Shown: positions 6,295 to 14,304 of the stretch, one piece after another
Position numbering within the stretch: the first letter of the stretch is position 1
Layout of the letters: the number at the start of each line of letters is the position of its first letter
DNA from: an uncultured Ruminococcus sp.
Lineage (GTDB): Bacteria; Bacillota; Clostridia; Oscillospirales; Ruminococcaceae
Assembly (NCBI GenBank): GCA_900540005.1
Contig: UQEM01000037.1
Location: forward strand, 1-18,691
Reading direction: 5' to 3'
DNA length: 18,691 nt
Program-made: the position numbers and the translations under genes
Notes under the pieces: model-generated
Databases searched by the model: none
What the model was told of the DNA's origin: nothing
Seen by the model: the letters and a program-made list of their open reading frames with translations, nothing else

Positions 6295-8373
6295 TCAGTT
6301 CTTAGCTCTGTTAGCCATGATCTTTTCAGCGATGCTCTTAGGCACTTCCTCATAGCTGTGGGGCTCCATTGTATACTGACCGCGTCCCTGTGTGTTGGAA
6401 CGGAGGTCTGAAGTGTAGCCGAACATTTCAGAAAGCGGAACGAGAGCGTCGACCTGGATAGAACCGGATCTTGTTTCCTGACCCTGGATCTGACCACGAC
6501 GTGAGCTGAGGTCGCCGATAACTGTACCGAGGTAGTCATCAGGAACGATAACGGCAACCTTCATTACAGGCTCCATGAGAACTGCGTTAGCCTGCTTGAG
6601 AGCTTCCTTGAAAGCGATAGAACCGGCGATCTTAAATGCCATTTCTGAAGAGTCAACTTCGTGGTAAGAACCATCATAAAGTTCAACCTTAACGTCAACA
6701 ACTTCGTATCCTGCGAGGATACCAGCCTTCATAGCGCCCTGAATACCTGCGTCAACAGCAGGGATATATTCCTTCGGGATAGAACCGCCGACAACGGAGT
6801 TCTTGAATTCGTATCCCTTGCCCGACTCGTTAGGTGAAACACGGATCTTAACGTGACCGTACTGACCTGAACCACCGGACTGCTTCTTGTACTTGTAATC
6901 GATGTCAGCGCTGCCCTTGATAGTTTCCTTGTAAGCAACCTGAGGTGCGCCTACGTTAGCCTCTACCTTAAACTCACGGAGGAGACGGTCAACGATGATA
7001 TCGAGGTGGAGCTCACCCATGCCGGCGATGATAGTCTGACCGGTTTCCTCGTCAGTCCATGTCTTGAAGGTAGGATCTTCTTCAGCAAGCTTTGCGAGAG
7101 CGATACCCATCTTGTCCTGACCAGCCTTAGTCTTAGGCTCGATAGCGAGCTGGATAACAGGCTCAGGGAATTCCATGGATTCGAGAATAATGGGGTGCTT
7201 TTCATCACAGAGAGTATCACCTGTTGTGGTGTTCTTGAGACCTACAGCAGCAGCGATATCGCCTGAGTAAACTGTTGTGAGGTCCTTTCTGTGGTTTGCG
7301 TGCATCTGAACGATACGTCCGAAACGCTCGCGGCTGTCCTTAGTAGCATTAAGGACTGTGTCACCCTGATTTACAACACCTGAGTAAACACGGAAGAAAG
7401 CAAGCTTACCAACAAACGGGTCAGTTGCGATCTTGAATGCGAGAGCTGAGAACGGCTCGCTGTCAGATGAGGGTCTCTCTTCTTCTTCCTCTGTATCGGG
7501 GTTAACACCCTTGATAGCGGGAACGTCGAGAGGTGAAGGCATATAATCAACGATAGCATCGAGGAGCTTCTGAACGCCCTTATTCTTATAAGAAGTACCG
7601 CAGGTTACGGGAACCATGTGGTTAGCGATAGTAGACTTTCTGATGCAAGCCTTGATCTCTTCCTGAGTGAGTTCTTCGCCGTCGAGGTACTTCATCATGA
7701 GTTCCTCGTCCTGCTCAGCAACGTGCTCGACCATATCATCGTGATACTTCTGAGCGATCTCCTTCATGTCCTCAGGGATATCCTCAACCTTGATATCAGT
7801 ACCAAGGTCGTTTGTATAAATGTAAGCCTTCATTTCAACAAGGTCAATGATACCCTGGAAATCGTCTTCTGCACCGATAGGAAGCTGAATCGGAACGGCA
7901 TTACACTTGAGTCGATCCTTCATCATGTCAACAACACGATAGAAGTTGGCACCCATGATGTCCATCTTATTTACATAAGCCATACGGGGTACCTTGTAGT
8001 TATCAGCCTGACGCCAAACGGTCTCAGACTGGGGCTCAACACCGCCCTTAGCACAGAGAACTGTTACAGAGCCATCGAGTACACGGAGTGAACGCTCAAC
8101 TTCAACGGTGAAGTCAACGTGTCCGGGAGTGTCGATGATATTGAGTCTGTGACCACCCCAGTAGCAAGTAGTAGCAGCAGATGTGATAGTGATACCTCTC
8201 TCCTGCTCCTGTGCCATCCAGTCCATAGTAGCAGCACCCTCGTGAGTCTCACCGATCTTGTGGTTAACACCGGTGTAGAAAAGGATACGCTCTGTAGTAG
8301 TGGTCTTACCTGCGTCGATATGGGCCATGATGCCGATATTTCTGGTGTTTTCAAGTGAACAATCTCTTGCCAT
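6295..8373 (-). CDS. fusA: Elongation factor G
   Basis: A 692-residue translocase GTPase of normal length. The N-terminus carries the G-domain motifs [21 protein letters not shown] and NKMD. Domains II to V follow, including GMGELHLDI in domain III and the C-terminal [17 protein letters not shown] segment typical of canonical EF-G. AGGAGG lies 6 bases before the ATG. Only 18 bp separate it from rpsG, so the two are co-transcribed. It catalyses movement of tRNA and mRNA through the ribosome, and with RRF splits post-termination ribosomes. Confidence 0.99.
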   Translation of the reverse strand: MARDCSLENTRNIGIMAHIDAGKTTTTERILFYTGVNHKIGETHEGAATMDWMAQEQERGITITSAATTCYWGGHRLNIIDTPGHVDFTVEVERSLRVLDGSVTVLCAKGGVEPQSETVWRQADNYKVPRMAYVNKMDIMGANFYRVVDMMKDRLKCNAVPIQLPIGAEDDFQGIIDLVEMKAYIYTNDLGTDIKVEDIPEDMKEIAQKYHDDMVEHVAEQDEELMMKYLDGEELTQEEIKACIRKSTIANHMVPVTCGTSYKNKGVQKLLDAIVDYMPSPLDVPAIKGVNPDTEEEEERPSSDSEPFSALAFKIATDPFVGKLAFFRVYSGVVNQGDTVLNATKDSRERFGRIVQMHANHRKDLTTVYSGDIAAAVGLKNTTTGDTLCDEKHPIILESMEFPEPVIQLAIEPKTKAGQDKMGIALAKLAEEDPTFKTWTDEETGQTIIAGMGELHLDIIVDRLLREFKVEANVGAPQVAYKETIKGSADIDYKYKKQSGGSGQYGHVKIRVSPNESGKGYEFKNSVVGGSIPKEYIPAVDAGIQGAMKAGILAGYEVVDVKVELYDGSYHEVDSSEMAFKIAGSIAFKEALKQANAVLMEPVMKVAVIVPDDYLGTVIGDLSSRRGQIQGQETRSGSIQVDALVPLSEMFGYTSDLRSNTQGRGQYTMEPHSYEEVPKSIAEKIMANRAKN

Positions 8374-8391
8374 AATATCCTCCTGTAACCC

Positions 8392-8862
8392 TTACCAGCG
8401 GTAATGAGCGAAGGCCTTGTTAGCCTCAGCCATCTTGTGTGTATCGTCACGCTTCTTGCAAGCGCCGCCTGTTCCGTTGAGAGCGTCCATGATCTCTCCT
8501 GCAAGTCTTTCCTTCATAGTTTTCTCGTTTCTCTCTCTGGAGTACTTAGTGATCCAGCGGAGACCGAGAGTCTGACGTCTTTCAGGTCTAACCTCCATAG
8601 GAACCTGGTAAGTTGCACCGCCGAGACGGCGAGCCTTTACCTCGAGCTCAGGCATGATATTCTCCATAGCCTGCTCGAAAACTTCAAGAGCGTCCTTACC
8701 TGTCTTTTCAGCAACGATGTCAAATGCATCGTAAACTATTTTCTGCGCAACGCCCTTCTTACCGTCCAACATGATATTGTTGATGAGACGTGTAACGAGC
8801 TTTGAGTTGTATACAGGATCCTGTAAAACGTCACGCTTTGCGATATTACCTCTTCTTGGCAT
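8392..8862 (-). CDS. rpsG: 30S ribosomal protein S7
   Basis: A 156-residue primary 16S rRNA-binding protein of the 30S head. The start [16 protein letters not shown], the LGGATYQVP loop and the [13 protein letters not shown] segment are diagnostic, and the length is that of the full family. GAAGGAGGG precedes the ATG by 8 bases. It follows rpsL after an unusually long 229-bp gap. In E. coli, S7 represses the str mRNA by binding the rpsL-rpsG intergenic region, so the structured gap described separately could be its target here. Confidence 0.99.
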   Translation of the reverse strand: MPRRGNIAKRDVLQDPVYNSKLVTRLINNIMLDGKKGVAQKIVYDAFDIVAEKTGKDALEVFEQAMENIMPELEVKARRLGGATYQVPMEVRPERRQTLGLRWITKYSRERNEKTMKERLAGEIMDALNGTGGACKKRDDTHKMAEANKAFAHYRW

Positions 8863-9091
8863 TTTCGCTTCCCTCCTTCACATAGATTAATGAATTCATA
8901 GGTACTCGTACAGACCGATTACTGCTCATGTGACGTGAGCTTACTTCACCGGTCAGTGCGTCAGGAGCCAATGCAGAGGATTTAAAATATATATAAATCT
9001 CCGCATTACCCTGCGGTAGTAGTTAGCCTATTTTAGTAGTTGCGCGGCATATTCCGTTCGCAGCGAGCCGCCTGCTGCATTGCAGAGGTGA
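8863..9091 (-). promoter_or_regulatory. Structured rpsL-rpsG intergenic region, candidate S7 autoregulatory RNA
   Basis: This 229-bp non-coding gap contains several possible stems in the mRNA. One is a two-tier hairpin: ACCGGTC (8948-8954) pairs with GACCGAT (8913-8919) with one G-U, closing on an internal loop and an inner stem GCTCA/TGAGC (8924-8928, 8936-8940). Others are GATTTA/TAAATC (8979-8999), CCGCA/TGCGG (9001-9016) and GCGGC/GCCGC (9044-9071). No good promoter was seen. S7 feedback control through this gap is established in E. coli; a similar role here is inference. Confidence 0.45.
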
Positions 9092-9508
9092 TTACTTCTG
9101 CTTGGGCTTCTTAGCACCGTACTTGGAACGAGCCTGACCACGGTTAGCAACGCCCTGAGCATCGAGAGTACCTCTGATGATGTGGTAACGTACACCAGGG
9201 AGATCCTTTACACGTCCGCCTCTGATGAGAACGACGCTGTGCTCCTGAAGGTTGTGACCGATACCGGGGATGTAAGATGTAACTTCATAACCGTTGGTAA
9301 GCTTTACTCTTGCGATCTTTCTCATAGCTGAGTTAGGCTTCTTAGGTGTAGCAGTTCTTACAGCAGTGCAAACGCCTCTCTTCTGAGGTGAGCTCTGGTT
9401 GATCTGTACCTTCTTCTTTGCATTGTAGCCCTTCTGAAGTGCAGGAGCAGTAGACTTTGTCTCAAGATCCTTTCTTCCCTTACGAACGAGCTGGTTAAAT
9501 GTAGGCAT
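9092..9508 (-). CDS. rpsL: 30S ribosomal protein S12
   Basis: A 138-residue protein of the 30S decoding centre; the length includes the N-terminal insertion usual in Gram-positives. [15 protein letters not shown] and [13 protein letters not shown] are diagnostic. Lys56 and Lys101, equivalent to the E. coli lysines whose replacement gives streptomycin resistance (K42/K87 without Met), are both unchanged, so a wild-type streptomycin-sensitive form is expected. AAAGGAGGAAG lies just before the ATG. It is the first gene of the str operon, with a strong promoter at 9560-9588. The short leader contains a 6-bp hairpin at 9537-9552. Confidence 0.99.
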   Translation of the reverse strand: MPTFNQLVRKGRKDLETKSTAPALQKGYNAKKKVQINQSSPQKRGVCTAVRTATPKKPNSAMRKIARVKLTNGYEVTSYIPGIGHNLQEHSVVLIRGGRVKDLPGVRYHIIRGTLDAQGVANRGQARSKYGAKKPKQK

Positions 9509-9559
9509 ATTCTTCCTCCTTTTTCAAAAATTGTCTGTGCGCAACAGCACACTTTAATT

Positions 9560-9588
9560 ATTATACCCGAAATGCGGCGGCTTGTCAA
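9560..9588 (-). promoter_or_regulatory. Consensus promoter of the str operon
   Basis: On the minus strand, TTGACA (9583-9588), a 17-bp spacer and TATAAT (9560-9565): a perfect match in both hexamers with ideal spacing. Unlike the other promoters here it has no TG before the -10. It should drive rpsL-rpsG-fusA and contribute to tuf; the leader is about 45 nt. Confidence 0.92.
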
Positions 9589-9611
9589 GAGTTTTCCCTA
9601 AAAAGCCGCCG
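9575..9611. repeat. Inverted repeat enclosing the rpsL -35 box
   Basis: CGGCGGCTT (9575-9583) and AAGCCGCCG (9603-9611) are perfect 9-bp GC-rich arms. The TTGACA box lies at the edge of one arm and in the 19-base loop, and that arm fills part of the spacer. No T run follows on the minus strand, so it does not look like a terminator for the gene upstream. It may be an operator, or a hairpin in read-through RNA from the Lgt-like gene. Confidence 0.5.
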
Positions 9612-9672
9612 TTTCCTCGATATTTGGTTATTTTTCCTATTCAAACAGCTGAAAATCATCTGTCATTAGTTA

Positions 9673-10380
9673 TTAGTGCTCAGTTTTCTCCGGCTTGTCT
9701 GCTATAACAAGGATCACTGTCCCCACCATAAGCAGCAGGGCAACGAGCACCTGTGTAAGCGACAGTATCTTTCCGGCGTGTGACTGTCTGAGAAAATCAA
9801 GTGCAAACTTAGCCGCCGCACCTGTAAAATATACGGGCGCTGCCGCTTTCCTGCCGCGCAGATACAGCAGCAGTCCCGATATAAATATGCCAAGGAAAAT
9901 CAATGATTCAAGAGGCTGAACAGGAAATACATCCGCCTCACCCGAAAGTCTGCCGCTGTAATGTATCCCAAGCGCTCCCTCATACTCAAATCCCCGACAG
10001 CAGCCCGCAAGAGTACAGCCTATTTTCGAGACGGAATACATCAACGGAAGCGCAAGCGTACAGCTCCCGAACATTGTTATCGTATCGTCACGCCTGCCGT
10101 TTATCAGACTGAGTGTTACTACAGCAGCATACATTCCAAGAAGCCCGCCCAGAGACGAAAGTCCGAATCTCTTGCCGCCCGAGGTGATATAGTTCAGTCC
10201 AAAGCCGCAGAAAACGCTCATCATCGGCGAAAGCAGCATAAGATACCTGCACACAGTCTCAGAAACTCCGCCGCGCCGGTCAAGAAGATATGAGACGGTC
10301 AGCCCCGCTGCAAACGACAGCATTATCATTATAGGATACGGCGAAATAACGCTGTAATCCGTATTAATATCCATGGTCAT
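9673..10380 (-). CDS. Short divergent Lgt-family (prolipoprotein diacylglyceryl transferase-like) membrane protein
   Basis: A 235-residue polytopic membrane protein with about six or seven hydrophobic segments. Reduced Lgt motifs occur in order: SSLGGLLGMYAA (75-86), KIGCTLAGCCRG (119-130, in place of GRxGNFxNxE), VFPVQPLES (151-159), FALDFLR (192-198) and LSLTQVLVALL (207-217). It lacks the Arg and Asn of the standard Lgt signature, and a true Lgt is encoded at 11911-13026. Its substrate and activity are therefore uncertain; it belongs to the GCC-type Lgt-like group. The ATG at 10380 has AGGAAG 10 bases upstream; an ATG at 10374 is also possible. It follows the membrane protein at 10426-10947 by 45 bp and is probably co-transcribed. 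Confidence 0.8.
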   Translation of the reverse strand: MTMDINTDYSVISPYPIMIMLSFAAGLTVSYLLDRRGGVSETVCRYLMLLSPMMSVFCGFGLNYITSGGKRFGLSSLGGLLGMYAAVVTLSLINGRRDDTITMFGSCTLALPLMYSVSKIGCTLAGCCRGFEYEGALGIHYSGRLSGEADVFPVQPLESLIFLGIFISGLLLYLRGRKAAAPVYFTGAAAKFALDFLRQSHAGKILSLTQVLVALLLMVGTVILVIADKPEKTEH

Positions 10381-10425
10381 CTCTCATATTCTTCCTCATG
10401 CTATAGTAATCCCCATAATTGTCAT

Positions 10426-10947
10426 TCAGCCTGGTATGTGGCAATTGTTGCAATTGTAAATGCATGAATTTATCGCCATATTGCACATTACCGCAAGGGT
10501 AATAAAAATAAACATCTCTATAAAAAATGTTACCGCTATCACTATGCCAAGTGTTTTTGCCAATTTGTTGTAAGGGTATTTTGAGCGCACTATGGATACA
10601 AGTACCACTGAGGCTATCAAAACCAGAAACGAAACCGCAAATGCTCCGATCAAATGTATAAATGATACTAAAAGCAATATCGGTAAATGGCACACAAAGA
10701 GTATCAGCGCCGCAGTACAAAGCTTGTCCGCAGTCTTGTCGAAAACTATACTGCCGTTAGGCGGCACTGCTCTCATCGTCAGTTCCTCTTCACTACTCAG
10801 GAAATGTGCCCACCGCCCTTCAATATAGCTGAACTGGTGCGAGCTAAAAAGCTCATTGTCATACGAAGCGACTGCAACGAATACGGGGATGCCGTTATAA
10901 AACTCGTATGTACACCGTATACCGTAATAATATACACTCTGTCCCAC
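10426..10947 (-). CDS. Unrecognised membrane protein
   Basis: I do not recognise this protein of about 173 residues. It has an N-terminal soluble part of about 75 residues, rich in aromatic residues and probably beta-stranded, with YYYGIRCTYEFYNG near the start. Three hydrophobic segments follow (about 75-98, 100-120 and 133-155), and the tail is Cys-rich with CIYNCNNC. The GTG at 10947 is chosen because AGGAG lies 7 bases upstream; a GTG at 10953 is almost in contact with it. The frame stays open for about 14 further codons upstream (including DLTARYSKKRR) before a stop, so it could be an N-terminally shortened relative of a larger family such as DUF3592. It probably shares a transcript with the Lgt-like gene. 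Confidence 0.6.
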   Translation of the reverse strand: MGQSVYYYGIRCTYEFYNGIPVFVAVASYDNELFSSHQFSYIEGRWAHFLSSEEELTMRAVPPNGSIVFDKTADKLCTAALILFVCHLPILLLVSFIHLIGAFAVSFLVLIASVVLVSIVRSKYPYNKLAKTLGIVIAVTFFIEMFIFITLAVMCNMAINSCIYNCNNCHIPG

Positions 10948-11069
10948 AGGCACTCTCCTTTTCTTACTGTATCGGGCGGTCAGATCTACCTGCCATTATT
11001 GCTTTGGCAGCAAGACAGCAGGCATTACTCAACAAATGAAGCAGTTCACAAAATAATATTTGCTATATT

Positions 11070-11927
11070 TCACTCTATTCCTGCCTGCTGTTTAGCCGCA
11101 GTAAGAGTATTCTTCATGAGCATTGCAATAGTCATCGGGCCTACACCGCCGGGAACGGGGGTTATGTACGCCGCTCTCTTTTCAGCAGACTCAAAGTCAA
11201 CATCGCCGCAGAGCTTGCCGTTTTCATCGCGGTCCATGCCGACATCAATAACAACAGCACCCTCCTTGACCATGTCTCCGGTGACGAACTTAGCCTTGCC
11301 GACTGCGACCACAAGAATATCCGCGCCGAGACAGATCTCCTTGAGGTTCTTAGTCTTTGAGTGGCAGATAGTTACCGTTCCGTTCTTCTGGAGAAGGAGC
11401 ATTGCCTGTGGCTTGCCCACGATATTGCTTCTGCCGACAACAACGCACTGCTTTCCGGTGATATCAACGCCTGTACTCTCGATGAGCCGCATAACTCCGG
11501 CAGGAGTACAGGGCAGGAAAGCATAGTCGCCTATCATTATTCTGCCGACATTCACGGGGTGGAACGCGTCAACGTCCTTTGCGGGCAGGATAGCGTTTAT
11601 AACGGCTTTCTCGTCAATGTGTGCAGGGAGCGGAAGCTGGACAAGTATTCCGTTTACGCGGTCGTCCCTGTTGAGCACATCAACGAGATCGAGGAGCTGC
11701 TCCTGAGTTGTGCTCTCATCGAGCGCGTACTCAAACGACTGGAATCCTACCGCCTCGCAAGCCTTTTTCTTGTTGTTGACGTAGACCCTTGACGCCGAAT
11801 TGTTGCCGACTATCACGACCGCCAGTCCGACCTTGAGTCCCTTTTCGTCCCTGAGTCTTGCTGCCTCCTCGGCAACCTCCTGCTTAACCGCTGCCGAAAC
11901 AGCCTTGCCGTCAATTATCTGTGCCAT
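11070..11927 (-). CDS. folD: Bifunctional methylenetetrahydrofolate dehydrogenase/methenyltetrahydrofolate cyclohydrolase
   Basis: A 285-residue cytosolic enzyme that interconverts 5,10-methylene-, methenyl- and 10-formyl-tetrahydrofolate with NADP. Visible signatures are [14 protein letters not shown] with the catalytic Lys region, [33 protein letters not shown] of the nucleotide-binding domain, and [10 protein letters not shown] near the C-terminus. The start MAQIIDGK at 11927 matches the family N-terminus; the frame is open further upstream, but that segment lies inside lgt and encodes a low-complexity basic run. GAGGAGG is 9 bases upstream. The start overlaps the lgt end by 17 bp, so translation is coupled. 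It is the last gene of ymfF-ymfH-lgt-folD. Confidence 0.97.
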   Translation of the reverse strand: MAQIIDGKAVSAAVKQEVAEEAARLRDEKGLKVGLAVVIVGNNSASRVYVNNKKKACEAVGFQSFEYALDESTTQEQLLDLVDVLNRDDRVNGILVQLPLPAHIDEKAVINAILPAKDVDAFHPVNVGRIMIGDYAFLPCTPAGVMRLIESTGVDITGKQCVVVGRSNIVGKPQAMLLLQKNGTVTICHSKTKNLKEICLGADILVVAVGKAKFVTGDMVKEGAVVIDVGMDRDENGKLCGDVDFESAEKRAAYITPVPGGVGPMTIAMLMKNTLTAAKQQAGIE

Positions 11928-13026
11928 CTTCTTTTTCCTCCTCAGCATTTTCTTTTTCCCCGCCGCTTTCCGCTGCGGGTGAACCGCTTTCGTCATCGGA
12001 GCCGTTCTCGTCCGTATCATCGTCATCAAAAACGCTCTCGTCATCGAGATCTATCTTTACATCTTCCGCAGAGATACCGAGCTTTTTACGTCTCGTCTCC
12101 TCAATGAGCAGACGCGATTCCTCGGTGTTTGCGTAAAGCTCGTAGCTCTCGGGGTCGCGCTTTATGCGGAAGAACATCACGATCTGGATTATTACCGATA
12201 CTATGAAAATTATCGCCGAAAGCGCCTGCGAAACTCTTATCTTTCCGATGTAAAGGCTGTCCGTTCTCAGTCCCTCGACAACGAAGCGCTCTGCGCCGTA
12301 CCATGCCATGTACATGAGAAGAAGCTGTCCGTCGTACTTTCTTCTTTTCGAGTACCAGGCAAGGAGCACGAATCCCAGAAGGCACCACAGCGACTCATAC
12401 AGAAAGCATGGGTGAACCGTTTTCTCCCAGTACATCTCAATGCCGCTGTTGTACATATCGCCGCCTATCTGAGTACTGCTGATGATAGTGTCCTGAATCC
12501 TTCCGCCTGTCATACCGAGGAAGAAATCGGTATTCGTACCGAAAGCCTCCTGATTCACGAAATTGCCCCAGCGTCCGACTCCCTGTCCGATAAGGAGTCC
12601 GAGCACCGTGACGTCAAGCATGGGCAGATACTTGACCTTGCGTAATTTGCATATCAGCAGTCCGACCGCAAGCGCGCCGATTATTCCGCCGTAAATAGCA
12701 AGTCCGCCGTTGCGTGTGTTGATCATCGCTTTCCAGTCCCACTTGTACTCGTCCCATTTCCAGAGGACGTAGTATATTCTCGCGCCGATTATTCCGCCGA
12801 TTATTCCGCCGATTATCGGGTCAGCCGCTCTGTCGAGGTCGAGACCGAAGCGTCTCATTTTCGGCAGGCAGTAGACAAACGCGAGGAGCATTCCGAGGGT
12901 GATTATAATTCCGTACCACTGTATCGAAACTCCAAAAGCCGTGAATGCCGTGGGGTCTATGTGAAAAGTCCAGCCGAGTTTCGGAAAGCTTATCTCGTTG
13001 AGATCGGATATTCTTGAAACCTCCAT
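11911..13026 (-). CDS. lgt: Prolipoprotein diacylglyceryl transferase with acidic C-terminal tail
   Basis: A 371-residue polytopic membrane enzyme that transfers diacylglyceryl from phosphatidylglycerol to the lipobox Cys of prolipoproteins. Key motifs are NGGLAIYGG (106-114), [17 protein letters not shown] (147-163) with Arg152 and Asn155, HPCFLYE (205-211) and ERFVVEGLR (246-254). After the last membrane segment (about 271-287) it carries an unusual extension of about 85 residues; residues 318-371 are almost all Asp, Glu, Ser, Gly and Lys. Most Lgt proteins are 260-300 residues. The ATG at 13026 has AAAGGAGG 6 bases upstream and begins one base after the ymfH stop; an earlier ATG at 13047 lies inside ymfH. 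Confidence 0.96.
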   Translation of the reverse strand: MEVSRISDLNEISFPKLGWTFHIDPTAFTAFGVSIQWYGIIITLGMLLAFVYCLPKMRRFGLDLDRAADPIIGGIIGGIIGARIYYVLWKWDEYKWDWKAMINTRNGGLAIYGGIIGALAVGLLICKLRKVKYLPMLDVTVLGLLIGQGVGRWGNFVNQEAFGTNTDFFLGMTGGRIQDTIISSTQIGGDMYNSGIEMYWEKTVHPCFLYESLWCLLGFVLLAWYSKRRKYDGQLLLMYMAWYGAERFVVEGLRTDSLYIGKIRVSQALSAIIFIVSVIIQIVMFFRIKRDPESYELYANTEESRLLIEETRRKKLGISAEDVKIDLDDESVFDDDDTDENGSDDESGSPAAESGGEKENAEEEKEDGTDN

Positions 13027-13027
13027 G

Positions 13028-14302
13028 TCAAGCCTCCTTTTCAACAACGGACATGACCAGTCTGTCGCTTCTGAACTCGTTTTTCATGAACTCGACCACG
13101 TCCTCACTCGTTACCTCCGAGAGCGTGTCAAGCGCGTCAAACGGCAGAACGCCGTCCATGTGGGCATTTATCATGTTGTTCGCAACAGCCTCAACGTTGT
13201 TAAGCTCACGGATAAGCATTCCATAGGTGGATTTCTTGATCCGCTGGAAATCGCTCTCATTGATACCGCCGTTTATCATGCGCTCAACCTCTGCAAGGAT
13301 AGAGTCCCGTATCACTTCGGGCTTTTCGGATTCGCCGCTGAAAATAACGGTGAAATAGCCGTCTCCGCAGAAAGTCTCCGCGCCGAAGCTTGAGTTGATA
13401 ACGCCATCCTTTAGTAATTTCTGATACATAGCGGACGAGGCATCGGTTATCAGTGATGACGCGATAGAGCCTGCGATAGACTTGTTGAGACGCTCCATGC
13501 CTCTGCAATCGCGGCACTTGTAGCCGATGTGGAAAATTGACGCTCCAACAGGCTGAGTCTCTCTTATCTCGGGCTGAACGATCGTATCGGGCTCTTCGGG
13601 GAACACGGTTTCAAGACCCTTGTCCTCGCACGGTTTAAGGCACTCGTCACAGATAGCGAGGACTTCCTCCGCCTTGATGTTTCCTGCAATCGAGAGAACC
13701 ATGTTGTTGAGGTTGTAGAACGTGTAGTAGCACTTATAGAGAAGTTCTGCGTTTATCTGCGCAATACTCTCAACCGTTCCGGCAATATCTATCTTTACGG
13801 GGTGCTCGTGGTACATTGCACGGAGCATATTGAAGAACACGCGCCACTCAGGATTGTCGTTGGTCATCTTTATTTCCTGAGCTATAATGCCCTGTTCCTT
13901 TTCAACGGTCTCCTTTGTGAAATAAGGCTTCTGAACGAAATCAAGCAGTATTCTCAGCGAATCCTGATAATTTTGCGAGCAGTTGAAAAGATAGCAGGTC
14001 TTGTCGAAAGAGGTGAAAGCGTTGCCGTTTGCACCGGTCTTTGCGTAAAGCTCGAAAACGTCGCAGTCCTCGTTCTCAAAGAGCTTGTGTTCAAGGTAAT
14101 GTGCTATTCCCTCGGGAACAACGGTGTATTCAGCGTCTCCGCGCATTTTGAACATCGTGTTTATCGAACCGTATTTTGTGCCGAAAAGAGCCTCAACACT
14201 GCTGAATCCGGGCATTTCGGCGATATAGATGTCAAGTCCGCTCTTATGCTTTACATGGATACAGCCGTCGCCTGTGACATAGCTTGTAAGATTGTTTTCC
14301 AT
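13028..14302 (-). CDS. ymfH: M16-family zinc peptidase, YmfH-like catalytic subunit
   Basis: A 424-residue inverzincin-type peptidase. HYLEH (68-72) is the HxxEH zinc and catalytic motif, and the expected downstream Glu lies in EKEQGIIAQEI (135-144). GTKYGSINTMF, GANGNAFTSFDKTCYLF and EHPVKIDIAGTVESI resemble Bacillus subtilis YmfH as I remember it. It probably pairs with the non-catalytic YmfF-like product of the gene before it. No signal peptide is seen, so a cytosolic or membrane-associated place is likely. The ATG at 14302 has AAAGGAGG 10 bases upstream; a GTG at 14308, overlapping the ymfF stop, has only 4 bases and is an alternative. The substrate is unknown. Confidence 0.93.
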   Translation of the reverse strand: MENNLTSYVTGDGCIHVKHKSGLDIYIAEMPGFSSVEALFGTKYGSINTMFKMRGDAEYTVVPEGIAHYLEHKLFENEDCDVFELYAKTGANGNAFTSFDKTCYLFNCSQNYQDSLRILLDFVQKPYFTKETVEKEQGIIAQEIKMTNDNPEWRVFFNMLRAMYHEHPVKIDIAGTVESIAQINAELLYKCYYTFYNLNNMVLSIAGNIKAEEVLAICDECLKPCEDKGLETVFPEEPDTIVQPEIRETQPVGASIFHIGYKCRDCRGMERLNKSIAGSIASSLITDASSAMYQKLLKDGVINSSFGAETFCGDGYFTVIFSGESEKPEVIRDSILAEVERMINGGINESDFQRIKKSTYGMLIRELNNVEAVANNMINAHMDGVLPFDALDTLSEVTSEDVVEFMKNEFRSDRLVMSVVEKEA

Positions 14303-14304
14303 AA

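Noticed and set aside
8977..9000. Promoter in the AT-rich patch of the rpsL-rpsG gap
   Set aside because: TATATT-like -10 sequences exist, but no acceptable -35 lies 16-18 bases upstream on the minus strand.
10948..11069. Riboswitch or terminator between folD and the membrane-protein gene
   Set aside because: Short competing stems (CCTGC/GCAGG, TTGC/GCAA) can be drawn, but there is no T run and no known riboswitch core that I can recognise.
10687..11526. 279-codon plus-strand open frame
   Set aside because: It runs antisense across folD and the membrane-protein gene. The translation is Ser/Thr/Arg-rich, as expected of an antisense shadow, and folD is certain.
11928..12044. N-terminal extension of FolD to an upstream ATG
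   Set aside because: The extension lies wholly in the lgt acidic-tail region read in another frame, giving a basic low-complexity run. FolD proteins begin at the MAQIIDGK position, which has its own ribosome binding site.
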